Assembly: GCF_900156045.1 (NCBI RefSeq)
Contig: NZ_FTMX01000018.1
Coordinates: 1 to 36,345 of the forward strand
Length of the DNA: 36,345 nucleotides
Direction of reading: 5' to 3'
Origin: Peribacillus simplex
Lineage (GTDB): Bacteria; Bacillota; Bacilli; Bacillales; DSM-1321
The position numbers and the translations under genes were made by a program. The notes beneath the pieces are model-generated. The model did not search any database. It had not been told where the DNA came from and saw only the letters and a program-made list of their open reading frames with translations. This document shows, piece after piece, positions 7,123 to 15,640 of the stretch. Positions within the stretch are counted from its first letter, which is position 1; each line of letters opens with the position of its first letter.

Positions 7123-7887
7123 CTATATAGCTGTCCATCCACCATCTACACGGATTGTTTCCCCTGTAATAAAATTAGCCATATCAGAGGCTAAAAATAG
7201 CACAGCACCTGTTACATCATCCGGTTTGGCCAATGTTCCCAAGGGAATACGACTTAATACATCCTGGTAAAAGCCTTGATCATCAAACATAGTTTTCGTA
7301 AAGTCAGTTTCAATAAAGGTCGGAGCAACTGCATTCACCTTAATTTGGTGTTCAGCCCATTCGATCGCCAATGCCTTTGTCAACTGTACGGCCCCACCTT
7401 TACTTGAGCAATAGGCTGCACGTTTGATATAGCCTACAAAAGCCATTTGCGAAACGATATTAATGATCTTACCTGCAGTACGTTGTTCAATCATATGCTT
7501 ACCCGCTCGTTGTGAACAGAAAAAGGTTCCTTTTAGGTTCGTATCCAACACACGATCCCAATCCTCCTCCGACACTTCCAATGTCGGTTTAGGAATGTTG
7601 ATGCCAGCATTATTGATAATCACATCAATCCAGCCTAGACGAGAAACTGCAGAGTCTATCATGTTATATATTTCGTTAACGTATTGTATATCAGCTGTTA
7701 GATAGAAACAATTAGGATTAAGCTCTCTTAGTTCTTCCGTCGTTTTACTGAGATCCGCTTCGTTCCTACCTGTAATCACAACATCCGATCCCAGTCTAGC
7801 GAAAGCAAGAGAAATATCTTTGCCAATCCCTTTACTCCCACCGACTACTAGAACTTTCTTCCCTTTTAGTTCAGAAAAATAATTCAT
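7123..7887 (-). CDS. SDR family NAD(P)-dependent oxidoreductase
   Basis: A protein of 254 residues, a classical short-chain dehydrogenase. The cofactor motif GGSKGIG is at 16-22, NNAG at 92-95, and the catalytic set is Asn117, Ser146, Tyr159 and Lys163 (YCSSK). The C-terminus ends IRVDGGWTAI as in glucose dehydrogenase and 3-oxoacyl-ACP reductase-like members. It would oxidise or reduce a secondary alcohol. Last gene of a four-gene minus-strand operon (racemase-like, ALDH, Fe-ADH, SDR), 62 nt after the Fe-ADH gene, with GGGAGG before the ATG. The substrate cannot be predicted; the context suggests a hydroxy acid or diol. Confidence 0.88.
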   Translation of the reverse strand: MNYFSELKGKKVLVVGGSKGIGKDISLAFARLGSDVVITGRNEADLSKTTEELRELNPNCFYLTADIQYVNEIYNMIDSAVSRLGWIDVIINNAGINIPKPTLEVSEEDWDRVLDTNLKGTFFCSQRAGKHMIEQRTAGKIINIVSQMAFVGYIKRAAYCSSKGGAVQLTKALAIEWAEHQIKVNAVAPTFIETDFTKTMFDDQGFYQDVLSRIPLGTLAKPDDVTGAVLFLASDMANFITGETIRVDGGWTAI

Positions 7888-7949
7888 TTTTTCCCTCCCA
7901 TTTATCCATCATTAAAAGATGAATAATATGTCTGATATAACGTGTAAGA

Positions 7950-9137
7950 TTAGATGGTGACTAAGGAAGGTGTCTCCACTAAACCGTATGCTTCTTCATA
8001 AATTTTTTGGATTTCCTTTACTGTCAACCATCTTGGATTATTATTAAGCAAACGATCTACTTTACTTGCTTCTTCAGCTAGTGCAGGAATATCAGATGGA
8101 GTTACTCCTACATCCTTTAGACTTGCAGGAATACCTACATCCTCAGATAATTGAGCCAGTGCCTGAACAGCACGATCCGCAGCTTCGCGTAGAGATAACC
8201 CTTCCACATTTTCCCCCATTGCTTTAGCGACTTCAGAAAATTTCTCTAAATCAGCAACCGCATTATATTTCATGACAAATGGTAACAAGAGAGAATTGGC
8301 CACACCATGCGGAACTTTAAATTTTCCACCAAGAGGATAAGCGAGGGCATGAACCGCTCCAACCCCTGCATTCCCTAGAGATATACCAGCAAGTAAGCTT
8401 CCCATCGCCATGTCTTCACGTGCTTTTAAATCCTTTCCGTTATAAACGGCTTTTCGAAGAGAACGGGAAATCAGCTTAATCGCTTGCAAGGCAATGCCAT
8501 CTGTTAATTCGTCTGCGCGAATGGCCGTGTAAGATTCAACAGCGTGAACAAGCGCGTCCATCCCCGTCGCTGCCGTAACGGCAGGTGGTAGCGTTAAGGT
8601 CAGCTCTGCATCCACTATAGCTACCTTAGGAAGTAAATAAGGACTGACGATTCCCTTTTTCACCATGTCACGGGTATCTGTAAAAATAGCATTATAGGTA
8701 ACTTCTGAACCTGTACCGGAAGTTGTCGGAACTAGAATCGTAGGCACTCCAGGGTTTTCTATTTTTTCAATCCCGACCATGTCACGAACATTCCCCTTGT
8801 TCGTTAGCATCACGGAAAGGACTTTGGTTATATCAAGGGCACTTCCGCCTCCAACCCCAATAAGTAAATCGTATCCTTTTCCTTCCATATGAGTTACCAT
8901 CTGTTCTAAGTTTTCAAAAGGAGGCTCCGGAACGACATCATCAATTATATCTGCTTTAAAGCCTAGGGCCGCCAATGGCTCCGTCACTTTGGACAGTAAT
9001 CCCGTTTGGCGAATAATCTTATCTGTTATGATAATGACTTTAGTTGCATTCAACTTTTTGGCTTGTTCTCCAATTTGTGCAATAGATCCTGTTCCTGTAA
9101 TCAACGTATCCGCTGTGCGAAAATAAGTAATACTCAC
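7950..9137 (-). CDS. Iron-containing alcohol dehydrogenase
   Basis: A protein of 395 residues of the Fe-ADH (group III) family. GGGS at 96-99 binds the cofactor, and the metal ligands Asp194, His198, His263 and His277 are all present (GMDALVHAVESY; AVHALAYPLGG; VPHG). Members reduce aldehydes or oxidise primary alcohols, 1,3-propanediol, lactaldehyde or 4-hydroxybutyrate with NAD(P). The start is GTG behind AAGGAGG; no better ATG exists nearby. It lies 12 nt after the ALDH gene, so the two are probably translated as a unit and may carry out successive alcohol to aldehyde to acid oxidations. Confidence 0.9.
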   Translation of the reverse strand: MSITYFRTADTLITGTGSIAQIGEQAKKLNATKVIIITDKIIRQTGLLSKVTEPLAALGFKADIIDDVVPEPPFENLEQMVTHMEGKGYDLLIGVGGGSALDITKVLSVMLTNKGNVRDMVGIEKIENPGVPTILVPTTSGTGSEVTYNAIFTDTRDMVKKGIVSPYLLPKVAIVDAELTLTLPPAVTAATGMDALVHAVESYTAIRADELTDGIALQAIKLISRSLRKAVYNGKDLKAREDMAMGSLLAGISLGNAGVGAVHALAYPLGGKFKVPHGVANSLLLPFVMKYNAVADLEKFSEVAKAMGENVEGLSLREAADRAVQALAQLSEDVGIPASLKDVGVTPSDIPALAEEASKVDRLLNNNPRWLTVKEIQKIYEEAYGLVETPSLVTI

Positions 9138-9149
9138 GATATTTCCTCC

Positions 9150-10598
9150 TTATCCTAATTTAATTCCTACAAATTTAATCTCAGTCATATCTTCGATAGC
9201 ATACTTGACGCCTTCTTTTCCTACACCACTTAATTTCACGCCTCCGTATGGATAATTATCCTGGCGATATGTAGAAGTCTCATTAATCCATACTCCTCCC
9301 GTTTCAAGACCGTCAGCAACTCTCATAGCGCGGTTAATATCTGATGTGAATACGCCTGCTTGCAATCCAAATACTGAATCATTAGCCATTCCAATAACTT
9401 CCTCTTCTGTATCAAATGGTATAACGGAAACAATCGGTGCAAACGTCTCTTCACATACCACTTTCATGTCTCGAGTAACATCGACAAGTACGGTTGGCTC
9501 AAGCAATGTCCCTTCCCGATTACCACCTGTAGCAAGCCTTGCTCCTGCTTTTACTGCTTCAGTGATCCAATCGTGAGCTCGTATTGCTTCTTTTTCACTA
9601 ATCATAGGGCCAATATCTGTGTTTTCTTCCATTGGATTCCCGATCACCAATTTCTCTACTAGCGAAACATATTGATTTAAGAAGTCTTGATATACACCTT
9701 TTTGTACATAAATCCGTTGTGCAGAAATACAAACCTGTCCAGAAAAAGCAAATGCTCCACGCACTAATCCTGCTGCTGCCGCATTCACATCCCCATCATT
9801 GAAAATAATGTTCGGAGAATTTGATCCAAGCTCTAATGTCACTTTTTTCAATCCAGCTTTCTTGCGTAAATCAATTCCTACAGACGGACTTCCTGTAAAT
9901 GTTACTTTGCTTATACGTGAGTCTGTCACTAAAATATCCCCTACTTCGGAACCGTTTCCAATTACTAAATTTAAAGCCCCTTCAGGCAGTCCTGCTTCTT
10001 CAAAAAGGTTAACGAGCATATATGCCGATAGTGGTGTTTTACTTGCTGGTTTTAAGACGACTGTATTCCCTGCAGCAAACGCAGGAGCTAATTTATGCAA
10101 AGCAAGATTTAACGGAAAATTGAAAGGTGTTATGGCTGATAAAACACCAATTGGATGACGGCGAACCATACCGATTCGATTTTCTCCACCAACCGCTGCA
10201 TCCATAGGCACGAGTTCTCCTTCAATTTTTTTCGCTTCATCTGCCGCGAAACGTAGGACTTGTACTGCACGTCCTACTTCTCCTCTCCCATCACGAATTG
10301 GTTTCCCTGCTTCTAAGCCAAGAATTCTTGCAAATTCTTCCGTTCTTTCTTCTAACAAGTCAGCTGTTTTACGAAGAATGTCCGCTCGACGATAAGCCGG
10401 CATTTTTTTCATCGTCTCATGAAACGCTCGATGTGCTGATTCGATTGCTCTTTCGGCATCTTCTTGTGAAGCTAAATTTACTTTTCCAACTACTTCTTTA
10501 TTAAATGGACTGATCACTTCCATGGTCTTTTCTTCTGTTTGTGTAATTGCTTTACCATCCACAAGTGAAGTAACTTTCATTAATTCAACATTTATCAT
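9150..10598 (-). CDS. NAD(P)-dependent aldehyde dehydrogenase
   Basis: A protein of 482 residues, the full ALDH length. Catalytic residues are Asn160 (TPFNFP), Glu256 (LELGSNSP) and Cys290 (GQVCIS). The LELGSNSPNI segment resembles the branch with lactaldehyde, sulfolactaldehyde and phosphonoacetaldehyde dehydrogenases rather than betaine aldehyde enzymes, a weak hint of a small polar substrate. The start at 10598 is supported by AGGGAG seven bases upstream and overlaps the end of the racemase-like gene by 14 nt, suggesting translational coupling. It probably oxidises the aldehyde made by the adjoining Fe-ADH or released by an unseen lyase. Confidence 0.92.
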   Translation of the reverse strand: MINVELMKVTSLVDGKAITQTEEKTMEVISPFNKEVVGKVNLASQEDAERAIESAHRAFHETMKKMPAYRRADILRKTADLLEERTEEFARILGLEAGKPIRDGRGEVGRAVQVLRFAADEAKKIEGELVPMDAAVGGENRIGMVRRHPIGVLSAITPFNFPLNLALHKLAPAFAAGNTVVLKPASKTPLSAYMLVNLFEEAGLPEGALNLVIGNGSEVGDILVTDSRISKVTFTGSPSVGIDLRKKAGLKKVTLELGSNSPNIIFNDGDVNAAAAGLVRGAFAFSGQVCISAQRIYVQKGVYQDFLNQYVSLVEKLVIGNPMEENTDIGPMISEKEAIRAHDWITEAVKAGARLATGGNREGTLLEPTVLVDVTRDMKVVCEETFAPIVSVIPFDTEEEVIGMANDSVFGLQAGVFTSDINRAMRVADGLETGGVWINETSTYRQDNYPYGGVKLSGVGKEGVKYAIEDMTEIKFVGIKLG

Positions 10599-11280
10599 AA
10601 ACTATCTCCCTTTTTGATATTTCATCGATAATTGATTTCACGCTAATTTCAGGACTTGTTAATATAGGTATATCCGTTGTTGTAATATCAAGTGTTTCCA
10701 GTGCTCTTGCCATACTGAATTGTGCAAAAAGAATGACATCACAATCAATAGTTAACTCTTGTACCTTCCGATGGATTAACTCATCATGTTTCGTACGATC
10801 CCCATTTTGTAATGCCTTGAATGCTTCTGGGATAATAACCGTTTCAATCGAGACATCCTTCTGTCTTTTTGAGGAGATTTTTTTTAGTATTGTCGTTGTT
10901 GTTGGGCCAGCTGCTTCTACTGTCGCAATGACACCAATCCGAGTACCCATTCCCACTGCTTTTTCCAACATACTTAAATCTGCACTTAACATTGGTAAGT
11001 CAAATAAGTGGCTAATTTCTGCAACTACTGGAGTAAATGATGAACAAGTTAGCAGGATACCATCCACACCACTCATTACCGCTTTTTCTACCAAGTTCAA
11101 TAAACGTCGAGCCATACCTTTTGTAACAATTCCTGTTTCATTTAATTCAAAAATAAGACTTTCATCCATAAAATTCACCAGTGTAACTTGTGGTGCATGA
11201 ACTTGAAAAGCATCTAAAATTGGCTGAACTGAGTTCATCGTCGCATGGATAAGCCCAATTCTATAATCTTGACGTGACAA
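10585..11280 (-). CDS. Asp/Glu/hydantoin racemase superfamily protein with a single catalytic cysteine
   Basis: A protein of 231 residues with the two-domain fold signature of the aspartate/glutamate/hydantoin racemase, maleate isomerase and arylmalonate decarboxylase superfamily. The first catalytic Cys is present (LLTCSS, Cys79). The second, normally a GCT-type motif in the C-terminal half, is replaced by FAQFSMAR (186-192). One-Cys members are known as decarboxylases rather than racemases, so decarboxylation or a lyase-like reaction is possible. It is the first gene of the ALDH/Fe-ADH/SDR operon and divergent from the LysR gene. An ATTACTACCTCC-type ribosome site precedes the start (read on the opposite strand). 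The family is clear, the reaction is not. Confidence 0.75.
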   Translation of the reverse strand: MSRQDYRIGLIHATMNSVQPILDAFQVHAPQVTLVNFMDESLIFELNETGIVTKGMARRLLNLVEKAVMSGVDGILLTCSSFTPVVAEISHLFDLPMLSADLSMLEKAVGMGTRIGVIATVEAAGPTTTTILKKISSKRQKDVSIETVIIPEAFKALQNGDRTKHDELIHRKVQELTIDCDVILFAQFSMARALETLDITTTDIPILTSPEISVKSIIDEISKREIVYDKC

Positions 11281-11405
11281 ATTACTACCTCCTGATTTAA
11301 TATTGAATTCGCTTCCAAATGTTTTTCAACAAAATAATGACTTTGAGCTTTTTTGAAAACCATTTGAAAATAAAAGCTATCATTGGTGTAAAATAAATGT
11401 ATTAT

Positions 11406-11443
11406 AATTATAGAAATAAATAAAATATTGATTTTCTATAATT
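11406..11443. promoter_or_regulatory. Long perfect dyad between divergent racemase-like and LysR genes, likely LysR operator
   Basis: Arms AATTATAGAAA (11406-11416) and TTTCTATAATT (11433-11443) are exact inverted complements separated by 16 nt. A further AATAGA/TCTATT pair lies at about 11447-11463, next to the LysR start. LysR-type regulators typically bind such dyads between themselves and the divergent target operon and autoregulate. The same half-sites recur before the second LysR gene. Confidence 0.65.
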
Positions 11444-11483
11444 TTCAATAGATATTTTCTATTTCAAAGGAAGGGATTTCCTC

Positions 11484-12359
11484 ATGGATAAAAAAGACTG
11501 GCTTATTTTGAAAAAAGTATACGCTGAAAAAAATATTACAAAGGCAGCTGAGCTCCTATATATTTCTCAACCTACCTTAACGTACCGATTACAACAAATT
11601 GAAAAGGAATTTGACATTAAACTTTTTTATAGAGGAAGAAGAGGCGTTGTTTTTACAGAACAGGGGGAATTATTAGTTACATATGCCGAAGATATGCTTA
11701 AACAGCAGCAGGACATTGTAGAATTGCTGTGGAATTCTGGACATGAAGTACGTGGAACATTACGGTTAAGTGTTTCAAGAACATTTGCTTTTTATCGACT
11801 ACCACAAATTCTAAAAGCTTTTAATGAAAAATTCCCTAAAGTTGAATTTCATGTTAATACAGGTGTAAACATAGATGTAGTTCAATCCATTTATAAACAG
11901 GATGCACATATTGGTATAGTGCGAGGTGAGCACAATTGGCCAAGTAACAATATAACATTTTCAGAAGAAAACATTACTATACTCTCATCCCAAGAAATTG
12001 ACTTAACAGACCTTCCCTCCATGCGAAGAATTAGTTATAAGACTGATCCTACCTTGGAAATGGTCATAGACAACTGGTGGAAAGATAATTTTTCTAAACC
12101 TCCAATCAGCAATATGAATGTTGATAATGTCGAAATAGCCAAAAGAATGGTTCTTAACGGATTAGGTTATTGTATAGCACCCAGTATTGTATTAGAGAAA
12201 AACGATAAGTTACACAAAATTTTCCTTAGTGATACAACTGGCTCTCCAATCGTATGGAAAACACGCATCTTATATCGGGAAGAACTACTCGAATTAGGAA
12301 TGGTAAAAGAGTTCGTCCATTTTATTCAGGAATATCATCGAAATTATTCTGAAAATTAA
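11484..12359 (+). CDS. LysR family transcriptional regulator (first of two paralogues)
   Basis: A protein of 291 residues with an N-terminal winged helix-turn-helix (AAELLYISQPTLTYRLQQIE, about 21-40) and a periplasmic-binding-like effector domain (about 90-290). It is divergent from the racemase-like/ALDH/Fe-ADH/SDR operon with a perfect dyad between them, so it most probably activates that operon in response to its substrate and represses itself. AAGGAAGGG precedes the ATG. The protein is clearly related along its whole length to the LysR protein at 14393 (shared FNRGRRGV/FYRGRRGV, NWWKDN/NWWTKN, NGLGY), indicating duplication. Confidence 0.9.
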   Translation: MDKKDWLILKKVYAEKNITKAAELLYISQPTLTYRLQQIEKEFDIKLFYRGRRGVVFTEQGELLVTYAEDMLKQQQDIVELLWNSGHEVRGTLRLSVSRTFAFYRLPQILKAFNEKFPKVEFHVNTGVNIDVVQSIYKQDAHIGIVRGEHNWPSNNITFSEENITILSSQEIDLTDLPSMRRISYKTDPTLEMVIDNWWKDNFSKPPISNMNVDNVEIAKRMVLNGLGYCIAPSIVLEKNDKLHKIFLSDTTGSPIVWKTRILYREELLELGMVKEFVHFIQEYHRNYSEN

Positions 12360-12983
12360 TATCTCCAGAGACCTTTGTTATTAAATTTATAAGAAGTTCC
12401 GGTTATATATTAATTTATAGATTGCAAAGCTATCTATTCCTCTTCTACCTTTACTTTATTTTTAATCAAAGAAACACATGTGTTACAAAAGAATATTGAT
12501 CATTTTTTTCCAAGGTGCTTAATATTAATGAGCATAAAGCTTAACGACCATATTCTTGATGCCTTTCTGATCGGAAATTTTCATACATCATACTAGTCAT
12601 TTTCGGTCGGTCTGAGTGACTAGTATGATGTTTTTTAGTTACGCATATTTTTTACTTAAAGGTTCATTTTTAATATGGGACTGAAAAAATGAACAAGATA
12701 CTTCTTATAAATAGAAACCTCTCATCTGACTATTAAAGGATAAGATATATAATACTTCATGCCACTTAGGTAATAACTATACAAACAAGGGGATATTAAA
12801 ATACTTATAGTGAATAAAAAGTCATTTTAATTATTAAGAAATAGAAAAATTCAATCTAAAAATATAAAAAAAAAATATTTTATTAATTCCTAAGTTTATA
12901 TTACATTAATACTATAAAGTTCATGCACTTCTTAGAACTCTTAGATTATTACCATACTTTATAAGAGAGAGGAATGTTAAGAA
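12360..12983. other. Intergenic region between LysR gene and dehydrogenase gene
   Basis: Apart from the strong terminator at 12586-12636 I see no gene here. The stretch from 12637 to 12983 is very AT-rich, contains a single ATAGAAA half-site at 12841-12847, and must hold the dehydrogenase promoter. Confidence 0.4.
12586..12636 (+). terminator. Strong rho-independent terminator
   Basis: Perfect 14-nt arms CATCATACTAGTCA and TGACTAGTATGATG with a 17-nt loop, followed by TTTTTT. It lies 227 nt after the first LysR gene and insulates the dehydrogenase gene behind it. Confidence 0.9.
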
Positions 12984-14063
12984 ATGACTGTTTATCGTCT
13001 TGGTGTACTAGCTGGTGATGGAATTGGTCCCGAAATTGTAAGCGCTACAGTGGAAGTATTTAAAACTGCTGCATATAAAGTTGGAGTTGATATTGAATGG
13101 ATTGACTTACCTATGGGATGGGAAGGAATTAAACAACACAACGACCCTCTTCCAAAGGTAACTACAAATGCGTTGGAAAACACTCATGGATGGATTCTTG
13201 GTCCACATGATTCTGCTGCCTACCCACCTGATCATAGAGTAAAACTCAATCCAAGTGGAGCACTTCGCCATACCCTTGATTTGTTTGCAAATATTCGTCC
13301 AGCTAAAACTATGCCAGGCATTACGAGCGTTGTGGGAGAAGCTGATTTGATTATTTTCCGCGAAAACACGGAAGGATTTTACGCAGACCGAAACATGTTT
13401 GCCGGTCATGGAGAGTGGCAAATTACGGAGGATGTAGTTGTCACATCGGGTGTGTTTACAAGGAAAGCCGTAGAACGAATTGCTCATTCAGCTTTTAAGA
13501 TGGCCATGAAGCGTCGTAAAAAAGTAACAATTGTCCATAAAGCTAATGTTCTCCGATTAAGCACAGGCTTATTTTTAAAGGTATGCCGTGAAGTAGCCGA
13601 ACAATATCCTGATGTTGCAGTAGAAGACTATCATATCGACGCAATGGCTGCTCACTTAGTCCGTCGTGCTAAAGACTTCGACATAATCGTAACAGAAAAT
13701 ATGTTCGGAGATATTCTTTCTGATTTAGCAGGTGAACTTGTAGGAAGCCTTGGGTTAGCACCTTCTATCAACTCAAACGAAAATCTGGCTATGGCTCAGG
13801 CAGCCCATGGTTCTGCCCCAGATATTGCAGGCCTTAATATAGGAAACCCAACAGGTATTATGCTTTCAACAGTAATGTTAATGGAATGGCTTGCCGAAAG
13901 ACATAATGACGGAAAGATTGAAGAAATGGGTAAGTTGGTGGAACAAGGTCTTTATCAATCACTTAAAGACGGTATAAAAACAAAAGACTTAGGTGGTAAT
14001 GCCACTACTTCTCAATTTGCAGAGGCTATTTCGGAAAGAATCATCCAAACTGTTTTAAATTAA
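12984..14063 (+). CDS. Isocitrate/isopropylmalate dehydrogenase family protein (tartrate/D-malate dehydrogenase-like)
   Basis: A protein of 359 residues of the beta-decarboxylating dehydrogenase family. GDGIGPE is at 11-17, substrate arginines at 95, 105 and 126, the catalytic pair Tyr133 and Lys186, and metal-binding Asp219, Asp243 and Asp247 (MFGDILSD). The loop reads NPSGALRHTLDLFANIRP-like, with Ala-Leu before the first Arg; this differs from leucine-pathway LeuB and from isocitrate dehydrogenase, and the gene stands outside any leucine operon. A catabolic (R)-2-hydroxy acid such as tartrate, D-malate or an alkylmalate is likely. It would oxidise and decarboxylate it to a 2-oxo acid. GAGAGGAAT precedes the ATG and a hairpin follows the gene. 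It lies between two paralogous LysR genes. Confidence 0.85.
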   Translation: MTVYRLGVLAGDGIGPEIVSATVEVFKTAAYKVGVDIEWIDLPMGWEGIKQHNDPLPKVTTNALENTHGWILGPHDSAAYPPDHRVKLNPSGALRHTLDLFANIRPAKTMPGITSVVGEADLIIFRENTEGFYADRNMFAGHGEWQITEDVVVTSGVFTRKAVERIAHSAFKMAMKRRKKVTIVHKANVLRLSTGLFLKVCREVAEQYPDVAVEDYHIDAMAAHLVRRAKDFDIIVTENMFGDILSDLAGELVGSLGLAPSINSNENLAMAQAAHGSAPDIAGLNIGNPTGIMLSTVMLMEWLAERHNDGKIEEMGKLVEQGLYQSLKDGIKTKDLGGNATTSQFAEAISERIIQTVLN

Positions 14064-14079
14064 TATCATGATTCACACT

Positions 14080-14120
14080 TCCCGGATCTTTTCAAAGGTA
14101 CAACTTTTGAAAGTCCGGGA
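14080..14120 (+). terminator. Terminator-like hairpin after the dehydrogenase gene
   Basis: Arms TCCCGGA and TCCGGGA flank a second pairing TTTTCAAA/TTTTGAAA with one mismatch step between them. Very stable, 17 nt after the stop codon, but with no T-run, so it may also act as an mRNA-stabilising stem. Confidence 0.7.
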
Positions 14121-14331
14121 TTACTTATAGTTGTTATAGATATAGTTTGATAAAAGCCTGTTTCGAATAAGATTGATTTAACCAAGTTTTTTTATATTCT
14201 TTGCATCATTCTTTTATTAAAAAGTTTGATCATTTTTTTGTCTCTTCTACAACTAACCCCGTTTGATGAAGATCAACTTATTCAAAATAATATTTAGATA
14301 AACAAATCGTATATTAATAAAAAAAGTCATA

Positions 14332-14367
14332 ATAGAAATACTATAATTGATTATTAGAGATTTCTAT
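14332..14367. promoter_or_regulatory. Dyad upstream of the second LysR gene, candidate operator
   Basis: ATAGAAAT (14332-14339) and ATTTCTAT (14360-14367) are exact inverted arms separated by 20 nt, ending 25 nt before the LysR start. They share the ATAGAAA/TTTCTAT core with the dyad before the first LysR gene, fitting paralogous regulators with similar binding sites. Confidence 0.5.
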
Positions 14368-14392
14368 ATCAATGGAAGGATAAGACATAGAT

Positions 14393-15271
14393 ATGGATTA
14401 TAGAGACTGGGAAATAATAAAAGTTCTTTATCACCAAAAGAATATTACGAAAGCATCTCAGGTTTTGTTTATTTCTCAACCAGCTCTTACAAAAAGATTG
14501 AAACAAATAGAGGGAGATCTTGGTGTAAAATTATTCAATCGTGGTAGAAGAGGTGTGCATTTTACTCCGCAAGGCGAGTACCTTGCTGCTTGTGCTGAGG
14601 AAACTCTTAAGTATTATCTAAAAGTAAAAGATAATTTAAGCAGCATGAGTAATGAGTATACAGGGACACTAAGACTAGGAGTTTCTAATTTTTTCACTAA
14701 ATATAAACTTCCTTATATTTTAAAATTATTCCAAGAACAGTATCCTCGTGTAGAAATCAAAGTAATGACTGGCTGGAGCAGTCAGGTGTATAAAGCTATC
14801 TATAATCAAGATGTTCATATAGGATTTGTTCGAGGAAATTATTATTGGAAAGAGCAGAAACACTTATTATTTGAAGAAAAAATGTGTATTTCATCGATAG
14901 AAGCTATTGATGTGAACAATCTTCCTAATAGGCCAAGAATTGAATATAAAACTGACTATGTATTAAAATCTCTAATTGATAATTGGTGGACAAAGAATTA
15001 TACACAAGAACCGTTAATAAGTATTGCAGTCGATCAAGTGGATACTTGTAAAGAAATGGTGATAAATGGATTAGGTTATGGTATTTTACCTAGTCTAATA
15101 CTTGATGGGATAAAAGGATTACATAAAATTGATTTAACAGATTCAAAAGGAGAGCCTATTTTACGTCGAACCTGGATGTATTATCATCAACAATCCTTAG
15201 AGTTAAATTTAGTGAGGGCATTTGTCAATTTTATAGAAGACTTAAACTTAAATTTAAATGAAAATAATTAG
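14393..15271 (+). CDS. LysR family transcriptional regulator (second paralogue)
   Basis: A protein of 292 residues with an N-terminal helix-turn-helix (ASQVLFISQPALTKRLKQIE, about 21-40) and a LysR effector domain. It resembles the LysR protein at 11484 from end to end. It follows the dehydrogenase gene in the same direction, separated by a hairpin and 330 nt of AT-rich DNA holding a candidate operator, so it has its own promoter. It may regulate the dehydrogenase, or a downstream operon now lost: immediately after it lies only a decayed isomerase tail. GGAAGGA precedes the ATG by a slightly long 13 nt. Confidence 0.88.
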   Translation: MDYRDWEIIKVLYHQKNITKASQVLFISQPALTKRLKQIEGDLGVKLFNRGRRGVHFTPQGEYLAACAEETLKYYLKVKDNLSSMSNEYTGTLRLGVSNFFTKYKLPYILKLFQEQYPRVEIKVMTGWSSQVYKAIYNQDVHIGFVRGNYYWKEQKHLLFEEKMCISSIEAIDVNNLPNRPRIEYKTDYVLKSLIDNWWTKNYTQEPLISIAVDQVDTCKEMVINGLGYGILPSLILDGIKGLHKIDLTDSKGEPILRRTWMYYHQQSLELNLVRAFVNFIEDLNLNLNENN

Positions 15272-15287
15272 CATAAGGGAAATTATT

Positions 15288-15339
15288 AACGATTTCTAGC
15301 CTGTTCGTATAAAACAGTTTTAGTAAATCGTTTTTTTAT
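15288..15339 (+). terminator. Rho-independent terminator after the second LysR gene
   Basis: Outer arms AACGATTT and AAATCGTT, an inner pairing CTGTT/AACAG, then TTTTTTTATT. It starts 17 nt after the stop codon. Confidence 0.8.
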
Positions 15340-15418
15340 TTAGTAAAGCTAATCTCCTATCTAAGTTTATTACCCCTTACCTCTCCCAAATTAAATTAAT
15401 ATAGTAAATAGTATCCAT

Positions 15419-15597
15419 ATTCATTTAGTCGATATTAACCGAAATGCTTCTGGTAAAGGAAACCTTGACTCTCAAAATATCCCTCGTATATTGAAACAGC
15501 TGAATTATAAAGGTATTATAACACCAGAATTCTTCAAGAATCATATAGTGCAACAAAAGAGGCCATTGAACACTTGTCATTAATAAAGTTAAAATAA
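15419..15597 (+). pseudogene. C-terminal remnant of a sugar isomerase/epimerase (TIM barrel, OtnI/IolE-like)
   Basis: The plus strand reads IHLVDINRNASGKGNLDS, then IPRILKQLNYKGIITPEFF, and after one lost base continues ESYSATKEAIEHLSLIKLK and stop. This is the usual end of xylose-isomerase-like TIM-barrel proteins (hydroxypyruvate isomerase, 2-oxo-tetronate isomerase OtnI, inosose dehydratase IolE): a His-X-X-Asp metal-ligand region, the G-G-D/N substrate loop and a final helix. Everything before is gone. Such an isomerase is the step that would feed the OtnK-type kinase earlier in the window, so its decay may mean that the pathway here is incomplete. The family is likely, the exact member is not resolvable. 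Confidence 0.7.
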
Positions 15598-15640
15598 AGA
15601 TGTTTTAAGAAAATGTGGTTATAAAGGTGCTTTTAAGCAT

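Noticed and set aside
6973..7194. Plus-strand open frame with a perfect AAGGAGGTG before it, overlapping the SDR gene end
   Set aside because: The ribosome-like sequence is the right arm of a hairpin; no ATG/GTG at proper spacing leads into a protein-like frame, and the frame runs antisense through conserved SDR codons.
12984..14063. Leucine biosynthesis enzyme LeuB
   Set aside because: The substrate loop differs, there is no leu operon, and the gene stands beside LysR regulators in a catabolic region.
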